A DNA stretch of 33,837 bases from Burkholderiales bacterium. Lineage in GTDB: Bacteria > Pseudomonadota > Gammaproteobacteria > Burkholderiales > Eutrophovitaceae. How positions within the stretch are numbered: position 1 is the first letter of the stretch; each line of letters opens with the position of its first letter. The stretch is from assembly GCA_035560005.1 (NCBI GenBank), contig DATMAN010000008.1:1-33837 (forward strand). The letters run 5' to 3'. A model generated the notes under the pieces. That model was not told the DNA's origin. It saw only the letters and a program-made list of their open reading frames with translations, and searched no databases. A program made the position numbers and the translations under genes. This document shows, piece after piece, positions 1 through 10,100 of the stretch.

Positions 1-109
1 ACATTCTGCATCCCTCGGTGCGAGACGCAAACTTCGCCTGGGTGCAGCACAGCAGGGGCAGTGGTCCAGTGAGAACTAGCGAGTTAGAGGGGCGCGCGAG
101 AGTCCTACG

Positions 110-3010
110 ATGAACACCCCCTACCACGCGAAGTACTTTGCCTACGAGCTGTCCCGCATCGGCGGGACGGGAGTGGAGCGTCTTTCTCGGTCCCTCTTCG
201 ACGCGTGCGTTGATCTGAATCCGCACCAGATCGAGGCGGCCCTCTTCGCGTTTCGATCCCCGATCTCCAAGGGCGTCCTTCTCGCCGACGAAGTCGGCCT
301 CGGGAAGACCATCGAGGCCGGACTGGTCCTCTGCCAGCTCTGGGCCGAACGGCGGCGACGGCTACTTGTCATCTGCCCCGCTTCCATCCGCAAGCAGTGG
401 GCGCTTGAGCTAGCCGAGAAGTTCAACCTTCCGACGGCCATTCTCGACGCGAAGGAGTACCGGGAGCGGCAGGCTCGAGGACTATCCAACCCTTTCGAGG
501 CGGAGGAAATCGTTATCACGTCCATGCACTTTGCCAGTCAACACGCGCCCGACATTCGCCCCATCCAGTGGGACCTGGTGGTCATCGACGAGGCCCACAA
601 GCTGCGCAACGCCTACCGGCAGTCGAACCGCATGGGGCAGAACATACGGTGGGCACTCGAAGACCGGCGCAAGGTGCTTCTGACCGCGACGCCGCTCCAA
701 AACTCCCTGTTGGAGCTCTACGGAATCTCGACCCTCATTGACGACCACCTCTTCGGAGACCTGCCGTCCTTCCGAAGCCAGTTCGTCAATGCGGGCGGAG
801 ACCTGGAGGATTTGCGGAATCGGCTTCGCACCTTCTCCATCCGCACCCTCCGGCGGCAGGTCGTGGAGTACATCCAATACACGGAGCGCCGCCTCATCAC
901 GCGGCCCTTCAAGCCCACGGAGCAAGAGCACAAGCTGTACGAAGCGGTGTCGGCGTTCCTCCAACGCAAGGACACCTATGCCCTTCCCCATCGTCAAAGG
1001 CACCTAACGGCTCTGATCGTGCGCAAGCTCCTTGCCTCTTCGCCGCAGGCAGTCGCGGCCACGCTGGAAGCGATGCGGGATCGGCTGATCGCCATCCGTG
1101 ACAACCTGCCAGTCCCTGAAGACTTGGCCGAGCGTCTCATCGCGGACGAGGAGATCGAGGATGAGCTGCTGGACGAGCTGATCGACTCGCCTCCTCCGCC
1201 TGCCGGTGACGAGGACTCGGAGGAGCAACCGCAGGTTGCCGAATCCGAATCAGCGGAACCCACCATCGACCGCCAGAAGCTCCTCGCGGAAATCGAGGAG
1301 CTGAACCGCTACGCCCAGTGGGCGAGAAGCATCGGCATCGACACCAAGACCCGCTCCCTGATCAAAGCCCTCGAGATCGGGTTCGGGAAGATGATGGAGA
1401 TGGGAGCGGCCCAGAGGGCAGTGATCTTTACGGAATCAAGACGGACGCAGGCGTATCTCAAGGACTTCCTGGAAGGGAACGGCTACGCTGGCCGCGTTCT
1501 CACGTTCAATGGGACGAATAAGGAACCGGAAACGACCGCCATCTACGAGCGCTGGGTGGAAGCCAACAGGGAAAGTGGTCGCGCCACCGGGTCCCGGCCT
1601 GTGGACGTCCGCACGGCCATCATCGAGCACTTCCGCGACCACGGGCAGATCCTGATCGCGACGGAAGCTGCCGCCGAGGGCGTGAACCTTCAGTTCTGCG
1701 CCCTCGTGGTGAACTTCGACCTTCCGTGGAATCCCCAGCGGATCGAGCAACGGATCGGTCGCTGCCATCGCTACGGGCAGAAGCACGACGTCGTCGTCAT
1801 CAACTTCCTCAACGAGAAAAACGAGGCCGACCGACGCGTCCACGAACTCCTGGAAGAAAAGTTCAGCCTCTTCAGCGGCGTGTTTGGAGCCTCGGATGAA
1901 GTCTTGGGAACCATCGAGTCCGGCGTCGACTTCGAGCGAAGGGTTCTGGACATCTACCAGCAGTGCCGGACGCCGGAGGAAATCGAGGCAGCGTTCAAAA
2001 GGTTGCGGGATGAGCTCGATGAGAAGATTCGCGCCAAGCTGGCGGAGACCCGGCAGAAGCTCCTCGAGCACTTCGATGAAGACGTGCACGCGCGCCTGCG
2101 CGCAAACCTGGAAGGGGCGCGCCAGCAGCTCGACCGCGTAGGGATGATGTTCTGGCGCCTCACGCGCTTCGTGCTAGATGGTCGGGCGACGTTCGACGAG
2201 GCGCACCTCGAGTTCCAGCTGGAGAAGCCTCCCCGGGACGGCATCCTCCCCGGTCATTACCGCCTGATCTCGAAGGACCATGAGAACGTTCCCGGCGCAT
2301 TCCTCTATCGTTTATCGCATCCACTTGGCGAGTACGTCGTCGAAACCGGCAAGAGGGTGCCCACTCCGCTCGCCCGTGTCACTTTCGACATCAGCGGGCG
2401 GCGAACCAGGATCGCCCTCGTGGAGGCGATCAAGGGTCACTCCGGCTGGCTGCACCTGCAACGGCTCACCATCGACTCGTTTGAAAAGGAAGAGTACCTG
2501 TTATTTTCGGGCGTTGACGATGATGGCCGATCGCTTGACCAGGAGACGATGGAGAAGATGTTCCACTGCGAAGCGAGGGCCGAACCGCTTGCTTCTTTAC
2601 CGTCCGACGTGGAAGCCCGGCTGGCGGCGGACGCCGAGCGGCACGTCCAAGCCACCATCAGCCGTTCCCTCGAAACCAACAACCGGCACTTCCAGGAGGC
2701 GCGGGAAAAGCTGGAAAAGTGGGCCGACGACATGGTGCTTGCCGCCGAAAAGGAGCTGAAAGATACCAAGGAGCGAATCAAGGCCCTGACGCGGCAGGCT
2801 CGGCTCGCCGCCACGGTTGAAGAGCAGCATGCTCTGCAAAAACAGATTCAGGATCTCGAGAAGCTGAAGCGTCGGCAGCGCCAGCGCATCTTCGAGGTAG
2901 AGGACGAGATCATGGCCAAACGTGACGAACTCATCCAAAAACTGGAAAATAGGATGCGCCAGCGGACGAACGTGGAACCGTTGTTCACGATCCGCTGGAG
3001 CGTCGTATAG
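110..3010 (+). CDS. SNF2/HepA-family DEAD-like helicase of an RM-type defence cluster
   Basis: A 966-residue superfamily 2 ATPase of the SNF2/RapA (HepA) type that probably translocates on DNA. The Walker A motif is DEVGLGKT at residues 60-67, Walker B is DEAH at 160-163, the motif III-like LLTATPLQN follows near 195, and motif VI is QRIGRCHRYGQ at 547-557. An acidic linker (about 350-395) separates the two RecA lobes. Residues about 840-950 are charged and predicted to form a long coiled coil. ATG 110 is the only good start, because an in-frame TAG lies at 77-79; no strong Shine-Dalgarno is seen, and bases 1-109 hold nothing else recognisable. The methyltransferase gene starts 11 bp after its stop, so the two are probably one operon. 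Helicases of this kind are known partners of defence methylases, for example DrmD in DISARM, but the other DISARM genes are absent. The family call is sure; the precise role is inferred. Confidence 0.9.
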   Translation: MNTPYHAKYFAYELSRIGGTGVERLSRSLFDACVDLNPHQIEAALFAFRSPISKGVLLADEVGLGKTIEAGLVLCQLWAERRRRLLVICPASIRKQWALELAEKFNLPTAILDAKEYRERQARGLSNPFEAEEIVITSMHFASQHAPDIRPIQWDLVVIDEAHKLRNAYRQSNRMGQNIRWALEDRRKVLLTATPLQNSLLELYGISTLIDDHLFGDLPSFRSQFVNAGGDLEDLRNRLRTFSIRTLRRQVVEYIQYTERRLITRPFKPTEQEHKLYEAVSAFLQRKDTYALPHRQRHLTALIVRKLLASSPQAVAATLEAMRDRLIAIRDNLPVPEDLAERLIADEEIEDELLDELIDSPPPPAGDEDSEEQPQVAESESAEPTIDRQKLLAEIEELNRYAQWARSIGIDTKTRSLIKALEIGFGKMMEMGAAQRAVIFTESRRTQAYLKDFLEGNGYAGRVLTFNGTNKEPETTAIYERWVEANRESGRATGSRPVDVRTAIIEHFRDHGQILIATEAAAEGVNLQFCALVVNFDLPWNPQRIEQRIGRCHRYGQKHDVVVINFLNEKNEADRRVHELLEEKFSLFSGVFGASDEVLGTIESGVDFERRVLDIYQQCRTPEEIEAAFKRLRDELDEKIRAKLAETRQKLLEHFDEDVHARLRANLEGARQQLDRVGMMFWRLTRFVLDGRATFDEAHLEFQLEKPPRDGILPGHYRLISKDHENVPGAFLYRLSHPLGEYVVETGKRVPTPLARVTFDISGRRTRIALVEAIKGHSGWLHLQRLTIDSFEKEEYLLFSGVDDDGRSLDQETMEKMFHCEARAEPLASLPSDVEARLAADAERHVQATISRSLETNNRHFQEAREKLEKWADDMVLAAEKELKDTKERIKALTRQARLAATVEEQHALQKQIQDLEKLKRRQRQRIFEVEDEIMAKRDELIQKLENRMRQRTNVEPLFTIRWSVV

Positions 3011-3021
3011 CGAGGAGGAAG

Positions 3022-6000
3022 ATGCCCGAGAATCTGGAAAAACTGAAGCGGTTGCTGGCCGAGGTCTTCCAGCTCGACCAGGCCGAGCTGGACTTCGGCA
3101 TTTACCGCATCATGAACGCGAAGCGGGACGAAATCACCCGCTTTCTCGATAACGACCTGCTGCCCCAAGTCCGCGAGGCATTCCAGGCCTACGAGGCCGA
3201 GAACCGGGGCGCGGTCGAGGCCGAGCTGGCCGAGGCCATCGAAAAGGCCAAGGAACTCGGCGCAGACCCCGAGACCCTCCCCCGCGTCAAGGAACTCCGC
3301 GCCAAGCTCGCGGAGGCCGTGGACGTGACCGCCCTCGAGAACGAGGTCTACTCGCACCTCTACAACTTCTTCCGGCGGTACTACCAGGAAGGCGACTTCA
3401 TCTCGCTGCGGCGCTACAAGGAAGGCGTCTACGCCATCCCCTACGAGGGCGAAGAGCTCAAGCTCCATTGGGCCAACCACGATCAGTATTACATCAAGAC
3501 CAGCGAGTACCTGCGCAACTACACGTTCAAGCTGCCCTCCGGCAAGCGGGTCCACTTCAAGCTCGTCGAGGCGGACACGGAGAAGGACAACAACCGCGCC
3601 GCGAACGGCACCGAGCGCCGGTTCATTCTCTCCGCCGAGCAGCCGCTGGCCGAGGAAAGCGGCGAACTGGTGATCCGCTTTGAGTACCGCCCGCATCCCG
3701 ACAACGCCAAGCAGGCCGACCTCAACGCGGCGGCGGTGGACCGCATCCTGAACCGGACCACGGGGTTCGACGACTGGCGGCGGGAGCTCGCCTCATTGAG
3801 GCCCACCGAGAAGAACCCGAACCGCACGCTCCTGGAAAAGCACCTCACCGACTACACCGCGCGGAACACCTTCGACTACTTCATCCACAAGGACCTGGGC
3901 GGTTTCTTAAGGCGCGAGCTGGACTTCTACATCAAGAACGAAGTGATGCACCTGGACGACATCGAGAGCGAGACCGCCCCGCGTGTGGAGCAGTACCTCG
4001 CCAAGATCAAGGCCATCCGCCGCATCGCCCACAAGCTCATCGACTTCCTGGCGCAGATCGAGAACTTCCAGAAAAAGCTCTGGCTCAAGAAGAAGTTCGT
4101 CGTCCAGACCCACTACTGCATCACGCTCGACCGCATCCTCGCCATAGAGGACGAGAAGACCCGAGATTGGCTCCTCGATCAAATCGTAAGGAACGATGCC
4201 CAGCGGGAGGAGTGGGTGCGGCTATTCGCCATTGACGAGATCAAGGGCGACCTCACCACACCCGGCTACAGCAATCCGCTCGAGCCGGAATTCCTGAAGG
4301 CCCACCGCACGCTTGTGGTGGACACGCGCCACTTCGATGAAGCCTTCAAGCTGCGCCTGCTGGCGGCCATCCCGGACCTGGACGAGACAACGGATGGTCT
4401 CCTCATTAACGGTGAGAATTTCCAAGCAATGCGCCTCCTGGCATCCCGCTGGGCCGCCTCCTTCGACTGCGCCTACATCGACCCGCCGTACAACACGGGA
4501 AATGACGCCTTCATTTATAAGGACAGCTACCGCGACTCTTCGTGGATAGCATTCATCGATGGGCGCCTCGGGGCGTTTCTCCCCCTCGCCCGAAACGACG
4601 CGGCCTTGTTCGTTTCCATCGACGACAACGAGGTCGGCAACCTGGTCAATCTGGTAAAGAACCACTCTCCGTCGGCCGCTTTGGTCACGCTTGTGGCTGC
4701 CCAGCTGAATCCCCGTGGCCGGACCCTAGACAAGTACTTGGCGAAGACGCACGAGTATGTCGCCACATTCGCGCTCTTCGGCGCACCTGACACTATCCAC
4801 GAAGTCAAAAAAAGCGAAGAGGCGCAGGCGGAGTATCGTGAAAGGGATGAGAAGGGGCCTTTTCGCCTCCTTGAGCTCAGGAACCGAAATCCGGTATTCA
4901 CGCGAGCGAACCGTCCGAATCTCTTTTACCCGTTCTTCGCTGATCCGAAGCGCGGGACGGTGCGCCTAGAACGGGACGCAACCCACACGGTCGAGATTCT
5001 CCCCCGTAATTCGCGCGGCGAGGATGGCTGCTGGACCTGGGGAAGAGAGAAGGCCCAAGAGAACATCAGCGAGCTCGTGGCGCGTCAAGCGAGGACCGGG
5101 GCGTGGCGCGTGTTCCGCAAGGACCGCCTCCACAGCGAAGAAGGAGAAGTAGCAACTACGAAGGCAAAATCAATTTGGATCGACAAGGAGATCAACAATG
5201 AGAACGGCAAGGAACTGGTGGGTGATCTTTTCGGCCAGGCCGTCTTCGACTTCCCCAAGCCCGTTGCCCTGATCGAGCGATGCGCCGAGATCGGGATGGC
5301 AAGGGATGGGTGCTTTATCGACTTCTTCGCGGGCTCTGGTACATCGGGCCATGCGATCCTGAACCTCAACCGGCGTGATGGCGGAACGCGGCGTTTTGCA
5401 CTGGTGGAGATGGGCGGCTACTTCGATACCGTGCTTGTGCCGCGCCTGAAGAAAGTCATCTTCACGCCGGAGTGGAAGGACGGCAAGCCCAAGCGCATGC
5501 CGACGCAGGAAGAGATCGAGCGCAGCCCGCGCATCCTCAAGATTCTGCGCCTCGAATCCTACGAGGACACGCTCAACAATCTCGAACTCAAGCGCAGCGG
5601 GCCGCAGCAGACCCTGCTGGAACAACATCCGTCCTTCCGCGAGGACTACATGCTCCGCTACATGCTCGACGTGGAAAGCCGCGGGAGCGCCTCACTTCTC
5701 AACATCGACCGCTTCGAGGACCCGTTCAACTATAAGCTCAACATCGCCACCGGGACCGCCGGCGAGACGAAGCCGACGGTCGTCGACCTCGTGGAGACCT
5801 TCAACTACCTGCTCGGCCTGCGCGTGAAGACCATCGACCATATCGGGGGCGTGCGCGTCGTCACGGGCACGAATCCACAGGGCGAACGGGTGCTCATCCT
5901 TTGGCGGAAGACCAAGGAGCTGGAGAACGATGCCCTGGACGCCTGGTTCCGCAAGCAGGGCTACAACACCAAGGACCAAGAATACGACGTGATCTACGTA

Positions 6001-6108
6001 AACGGCGACAACAACCTGGAGAACCTCCGTAAACCGGACCAGACGTGGAAGGTGCGACTCATCGAAGAGGAGTTCAGGCGGCTCATGTTCGACGTGCAGG
6101 ACGTGTAA
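3022..6108 (+). CDS. Type III Mod-like site-specific DNA (adenine-N6) methyltransferase
   Basis: A 1028-residue DNA methyltransferase. Motif IV DPPYNTG is at residues 487-493 and the AdoMet-binding motif FAGSGT at 769-774. This order, catalytic motif first, is that of beta-class enzymes such as type III Mod subunits, which methylate adenine N6. The 480-residue N-terminal extension and the long segment between the motifs (probably the target-recognition part) make it larger than a classical Mod. The start is set by AGGAGG at 3013-3018 just before ATG 3022. It lies between the SNF2 helicase and the DUF3800/Res genes, so it probably marks self DNA for the nuclease encoded at 7132-10326. All catalytic residues look intact. 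The substrate base and recognition site cannot be read from the sequence. Confidence 0.9.
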   Translation: MPENLEKLKRLLAEVFQLDQAELDFGIYRIMNAKRDEITRFLDNDLLPQVREAFQAYEAENRGAVEAELAEAIEKAKELGADPETLPRVKELRAKLAEAVDVTALENEVYSHLYNFFRRYYQEGDFISLRRYKEGVYAIPYEGEELKLHWANHDQYYIKTSEYLRNYTFKLPSGKRVHFKLVEADTEKDNNRAANGTERRFILSAEQPLAEESGELVIRFEYRPHPDNAKQADLNAAAVDRILNRTTGFDDWRRELASLRPTEKNPNRTLLEKHLTDYTARNTFDYFIHKDLGGFLRRELDFYIKNEVMHLDDIESETAPRVEQYLAKIKAIRRIAHKLIDFLAQIENFQKKLWLKKKFVVQTHYCITLDRILAIEDEKTRDWLLDQIVRNDAQREEWVRLFAIDEIKGDLTTPGYSNPLEPEFLKAHRTLVVDTRHFDEAFKLRLLAAIPDLDETTDGLLINGENFQAMRLLASRWAASFDCAYIDPPYNTGNDAFIYKDSYRDSSWIAFIDGRLGAFLPLARNDAALFVSIDDNEVGNLVNLVKNHSPSAALVTLVAAQLNPRGRTLDKYLAKTHEYVATFALFGAPDTIHEVKKSEEAQAEYRERDEKGPFRLLELRNRNPVFTRANRPNLFYPFFADPKRGTVRLERDATHTVEILPRNSRGEDGCWTWGREKAQENISELVARQARTGAWRVFRKDRLHSEEGEVATTKAKSIWIDKEINNENGKELVGDLFGQAVFDFPKPVALIERCAEIGMARDGCFIDFFAGSGTSGHAILNLNRRDGGTRRFALVEMGGYFDTVLVPRLKKVIFTPEWKDGKPKRMPTQEEIERSPRILKILRLESYEDTLNNLELKRSGPQQTLLEQHPSFREDYMLRYMLDVESRGSASLLNIDRFEDPFNYKLNIATGTAGETKPTVVDLVETFNYLLGLRVKTIDHIGGVRVVTGTNPQGERVLILWRKTKELENDALDAWFRKQGYNTKDQEYDVIYVNGDNNLENLRKPDQTWKVRLIEEEFRRLMFDVQDV

Positions 6109-6158
6109 GGGGAGCCGTCATGCAAACTCTAGGCCTTCACAAGAGTCAAGGCAGCGTC

Positions 6159-6250
6159 CATGTTAACGGTTGACGTTCATATAGGCGCGTGGATCGGTCC
6201 ATGTTAATGGCACAGGTTAACATGAACGGCCGGGGAACACATGCTAACGG
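6159..6250 (+). promoter_or_regulatory. Cluster of CATGTTAACGG-like motifs upstream of the DUF3800 gene
   Basis: The gap between the Mod and DUF3800 genes holds three direct copies of an 11-bp motif: CATGTTAACGG at 6159, CATGTTAATGG at 6200 and CATGCTAACGG at 6240, spaced 41 and 40 bp (about four helical turns). One inverted copy, GTTAACATG, is at 6216-6224. The segment is also more AT-rich than its surroundings. This could be a multi-operator promoter for the downstream genes. It could also be a relic of a transposon end with several terminal repeats, as in IS21-type elements, but no transposase is nearby. Confidence 0.45.
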
Positions 6251-6286
6251 CAGATGCCGTCGCCCCGGCGATACAAGGAGACGGCA

Positions 6287-7114
6287 ATGAAGGTGTGCTA
6301 CGTGGACGAAAGCGGGAATGACTCCAATGACCCGTGCCTGGTGATGGTGGGGGTCGTGGTGGATGGGCATCGCCTCCATCGGACACGAGAAGAATTCGGA
6401 GAGCTCTTCGATCAGATACAAGGTCTGTTTCAGGAGAATTTGAAGGAGCTCAAAGGATCGAAGATGATCTTCGGCCGTGATAGATGGCGTAACGTTGATG
6501 CCAAAATCCGCGAGAACATTGTCATGTTCTTTTGTCGGTGGGTAGCGGACCGAAAACATCACATTGCTCTCGCGGCGATTGATCGGCATCGGTTCGGGGA
6601 GGTCGATGGTCGTACGTTCCCGCAAGTGGCTGATGATCTGTGGCTGGCTGCCTGCCTTCATATTGCTCTACAGCTCCAGAAACATCATCAAGGAAAGGCT
6701 AAGAACAAGGGTCGGACATTCCTCTTTGTGGACGAGAATAAACAGAAGGCCGACAAACTCTCTGAGTTGCTCTTCGATCCGCCCGCTTGGACCGACGCTT
6801 ACTATGGGCGTAGAAAAAAGCAAGCCAAGTTGGATCAACTCATCGATAGCGCTTTTGCCGTTAAGTCCCACCACGCAGGACTTGTTCAGGTGGCTGATCT
6901 CTATGCATTCATTCTACGGCGCTACGCTGAGCTTCGCGACTACGAGTCCACTGAAAAGTGGGACGGCGAGAAGTCTCTAATCGACGAATGCACCAACATT
7001 CTGGCCAGCAGGTTGCTGCCGAAACCCACGCGCTGGCCAGCAAGGACAACAGCGCCGTGCTGCAAGTGGTACAACAAAATTGCGCCGCCATCACTGCTGA
7101 CATTGGGTAGCTGA
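6287..7114 (+). CDS. DUF3800 family protein
   Basis: A 275-residue DUF3800 protein. The N terminus has the family hallmark YVDESGN (residues 5-11), a second acidic strand FLFVDENK lies mid-protein, and QVADLYAFILRR near the C terminus matches the conserved Q-x-A-D-L motif. The family is predicted to have an RNase H-like fold and is often found in phage-defence islands, but its reaction is not established. I chose ATG 6287 over the longer reading from 6254 because AAGGAG at 6275-6280 is correctly spaced and the family motif follows at once. The Res gene starts 17 bp after the stop. The preceding repeated motifs suggest that the second half of the RM cluster has its own promoter. Confidence 0.85.
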   Translation: MKVCYVDESGNDSNDPCLVMVGVVVDGHRLHRTREEFGELFDQIQGLFQENLKELKGSKMIFGRDRWRNVDAKIRENIVMFFCRWVADRKHHIALAAIDRHRFGEVDGRTFPQVADDLWLAACLHIALQLQKHHQGKAKNKGRTFLFVDENKQKADKLSELLFDPPAWTDAYYGRRKKQAKLDQLIDSAFAVKSHHAGLVQVADLYAFILRRYAELRDYESTEKWDGEKSLIDECTNILASRLLPKPTRWPARTTAPCCKWYNKIAPPSLLTLGS

Positions 7115-7131
7115 GCGAAGAAGGGGTGATC

Positions 7132-10100
7132 ATGGCGTCGCGAGTCGCAGAACACATCGAAAAGCCCCTGCGCTTCGAGCAGCGGCTGGTGCTCCACCAG
7201 TGGCTGCTCAGTTTATTCGGTGTGTCGAGCTTCGAGGGACTCGCCAAAAACCTAAGGGCTCCGGAGCTGGAGGGGTTCGACGAAAACAACGTGAGCCGTT
7301 TCCATCATCAACTGCGGCTGCTCTTTGAGCGGCCCGAGCTTCCCCACGACGTGCTGCTGGCCTACGACCAGAACATCGTGCGCCACTGGCGGCGGATTAC
7401 GGAGAGGCGGAACCACGCGGGGCCGTTCCTCTATCCGAAGTACTTCCAGTACCTCGCGCTGCTCTTCGCAGAGATCTACCTCGACCGGTACTTCCGGGAC
7501 CCGGAAAGGCTGCTCGCCCAACTGAACGCGCACGTTGATGCGTTCAACCGGGGCGAGTACCCCGTTCCCGGGTCGCCCGCGGGGCCGATCCCGGAGGCGA
7601 GCCGCGTCGAGCCGTACACGAAGCAGGACCTGAACAAGGTGGCCTTCTGGATGGCCACCGGAAGCGGCAAGACGCTTCTCATGCACATCAACATCCTCCA
7701 GTACCAGCACTACCTGAACCTGCACGGCGGCAGGCAGGTGAACCGGGTCATCCTGCTCACGCCCAACGAGGGGCTCTCGCACCAGCATCTGGAGGAGTTC
7801 CAGCTTTCGGGCATCGACGCCGAGCTCTTCTCCAAGGAGCGGCGGAGCCTCTTCACCGGTCGCGCGGTGGAGATCCTCGACATCCACAAGCTGCGGGAGG
7901 AGATGGGCGAGAAGACGGTAGCCGTGGACGCGTTCGAAGGGAACAACCTGGTCCTCGTGGACGAGGGGCATCGGGGCACCAGCGGTGCGGAGATCGGCGC
8001 CTGGATGCAGAAGCGGAACCAGCTTTGCGAGAATGGCTTCTCATTCGAGTACTCCGCGACCTTCGGCCAGGCGATGAAGGCCAGCGGGAACCGCGCCCTG
8101 GAGCAGGTCTACGCCAAGTGCATCCTGTTCGACTACTCCTACAAGTACTTCTATGGAGATGGCTACGGCAAGGACTACCGCATCCTGAACCTGGCCGACG
8201 ACCCCGATGAGAACGTGCGTCGCAAATACTTAATGGCCTGCCTGCTGACCTTTTACCAGCAACTCAGGCTCTACCGCGACAAGCCGGAGGAGTTCCGACC
8301 CTTCCTGATCGAGCGCCCGCTCTGGGTCTTCGTGGGCGGCAGCGTCAACGCGGTCCGCACGCAGCACGGCAGGAAGGTGTCGGACGTTGTGGACATCCTT
8401 CTGTCATTGGCGACCTTCGTACGGGACCGCAGAAGCAGTGTTGAGATCATCCAGCTACTGCTAGCTGGACGGTCAGGCCTCCTGGACGCCAAGGGACGGG
8501 AGCTCTTCCAGGGGACGTTCCGGTATCTGAACACGCTCGGCCTCACGCCCGACCAGGTCTTCGACGACGTCCTGCGCGTGCTCTTCAATGCCCCCACCAT
8601 GGCCGCGCTACACGTGGAGAATCTCAAGGGCACGGACGGCGAGGTGGCGCTGCGGCTGGGTGACAACGAGGCCTTCGGCGTGATCAACGTCGGCGACGCC
8701 TCGGCCCTCTGCAAGCTCTGCGAGGAGCAGGGGGACCTGGTCGTCGCGGAGAAGGAGTTCTCGGGCTCCCTCTTCCGCGCCCTCAACGACGAGGCGTCCA
8801 CGATCAACATCCTGATCGGGTCCAAGAAGTTCACGGAGGGGTGGTCGAGCTGGCGGGTCAGCACCATGGGCCTGATGAACATCGGGCGGAACGAGGGCCC
8901 GCAGATCATTCAGCTCTTCGGTCGCGGCGTCCGGCTCAAGGGGAAGGACTTCTCGCTCAAGCGCAGCCGGCGCTTGGAGGGACAGGCCGCGCCCAAGAAC
9001 ATCGAGACCTTGGAGACGCTCAACATCTTCGGCATCCGCGCAGACTATATGCGCCAGTTCAAGGAGTACCTGGAGGACGAGGGCCTGCCGGCGAACGAGG
9101 ACCGGATCGAGTTTGTGCTCCCCGTCATCAAGAACCTGGGGAGCAAGAAGCTCAAGATGGTCCGCCTCCGGGAAGGCATCGACTTCAAGAAGGACGGGCC
9201 GAAGCCCGCCTTGGACGAGCCGCCCGAGTATCTCGTCCGGCATCCTGTCGTGGTCGACTGGTATCCCAAGCTCCAGGCGATGGCCAGCGGTGCCGGCCGG
9301 GCGAGCGCGCAGGCGGCGGAACGTAATCGCGGTTATTTCGAGGAGCCGCACCTGGCGTTTCTCGATTTTGACGCCATCTACTTCGAGCTCCAGCAGTTCA
9401 AGAACGAGCGCGCCTGGCACAACCTCACGCTGCCGCGCCGCAACCTGGCGACTCTCCTGGCGCAGAAGGACTGGTACGTGCTGCTCATCCCCAAGGAGGA
9501 GATGCACTTCCGGTCGTTCCAGCAGGTCCTGCGCTGGCAGGAGATCGCGGCGGCTCTCTTCAAGAAGTACCTGGACCGCTACTACAAGTTCAGGAAGCAG
9601 GAATACGAAGGCGGCCACCTCGAGTACCGAGAGCTGTCCGACGACGATCCCAACTTCATCAACGAGTACCGGCTGCTCATCGAGCAGTCGCGCGAGGACA
9701 TCATCCAGAAGCTGGAGGAGATCAAGGGGCTCATCGAGGCGGGCAAGCTGCGGAACGTGGAGTTCCAATCCCTGCACGCCATTTCCTTCGGCCGCCACCT
9801 GTACGAGCCGCTCATCTACGTCGGGAACGACCTTATCGAGGTCAAGCCCGTGGTGCTGGAGAACGAGGGCGAGCGCGATTTCGTGCTGGATCTCCAGAAG
9901 TTCTGCGAATCAGACAAGGGCAAGGAATTCCTCAACGGTAAACAGTTATACCTCCTTCGCAACCTGAGCCGAGGGCGCGGTATCGGCTTCTTCGAGGCGG
10001 GCAATTTCTACCCCGACTTCATCCTCTGGCTGCTGGCCGGTGGCCGTCAGTACGTGAGCTTCATCGACCCCAAGGGGTTGCGGAATCTCGAGGGGCCCGA

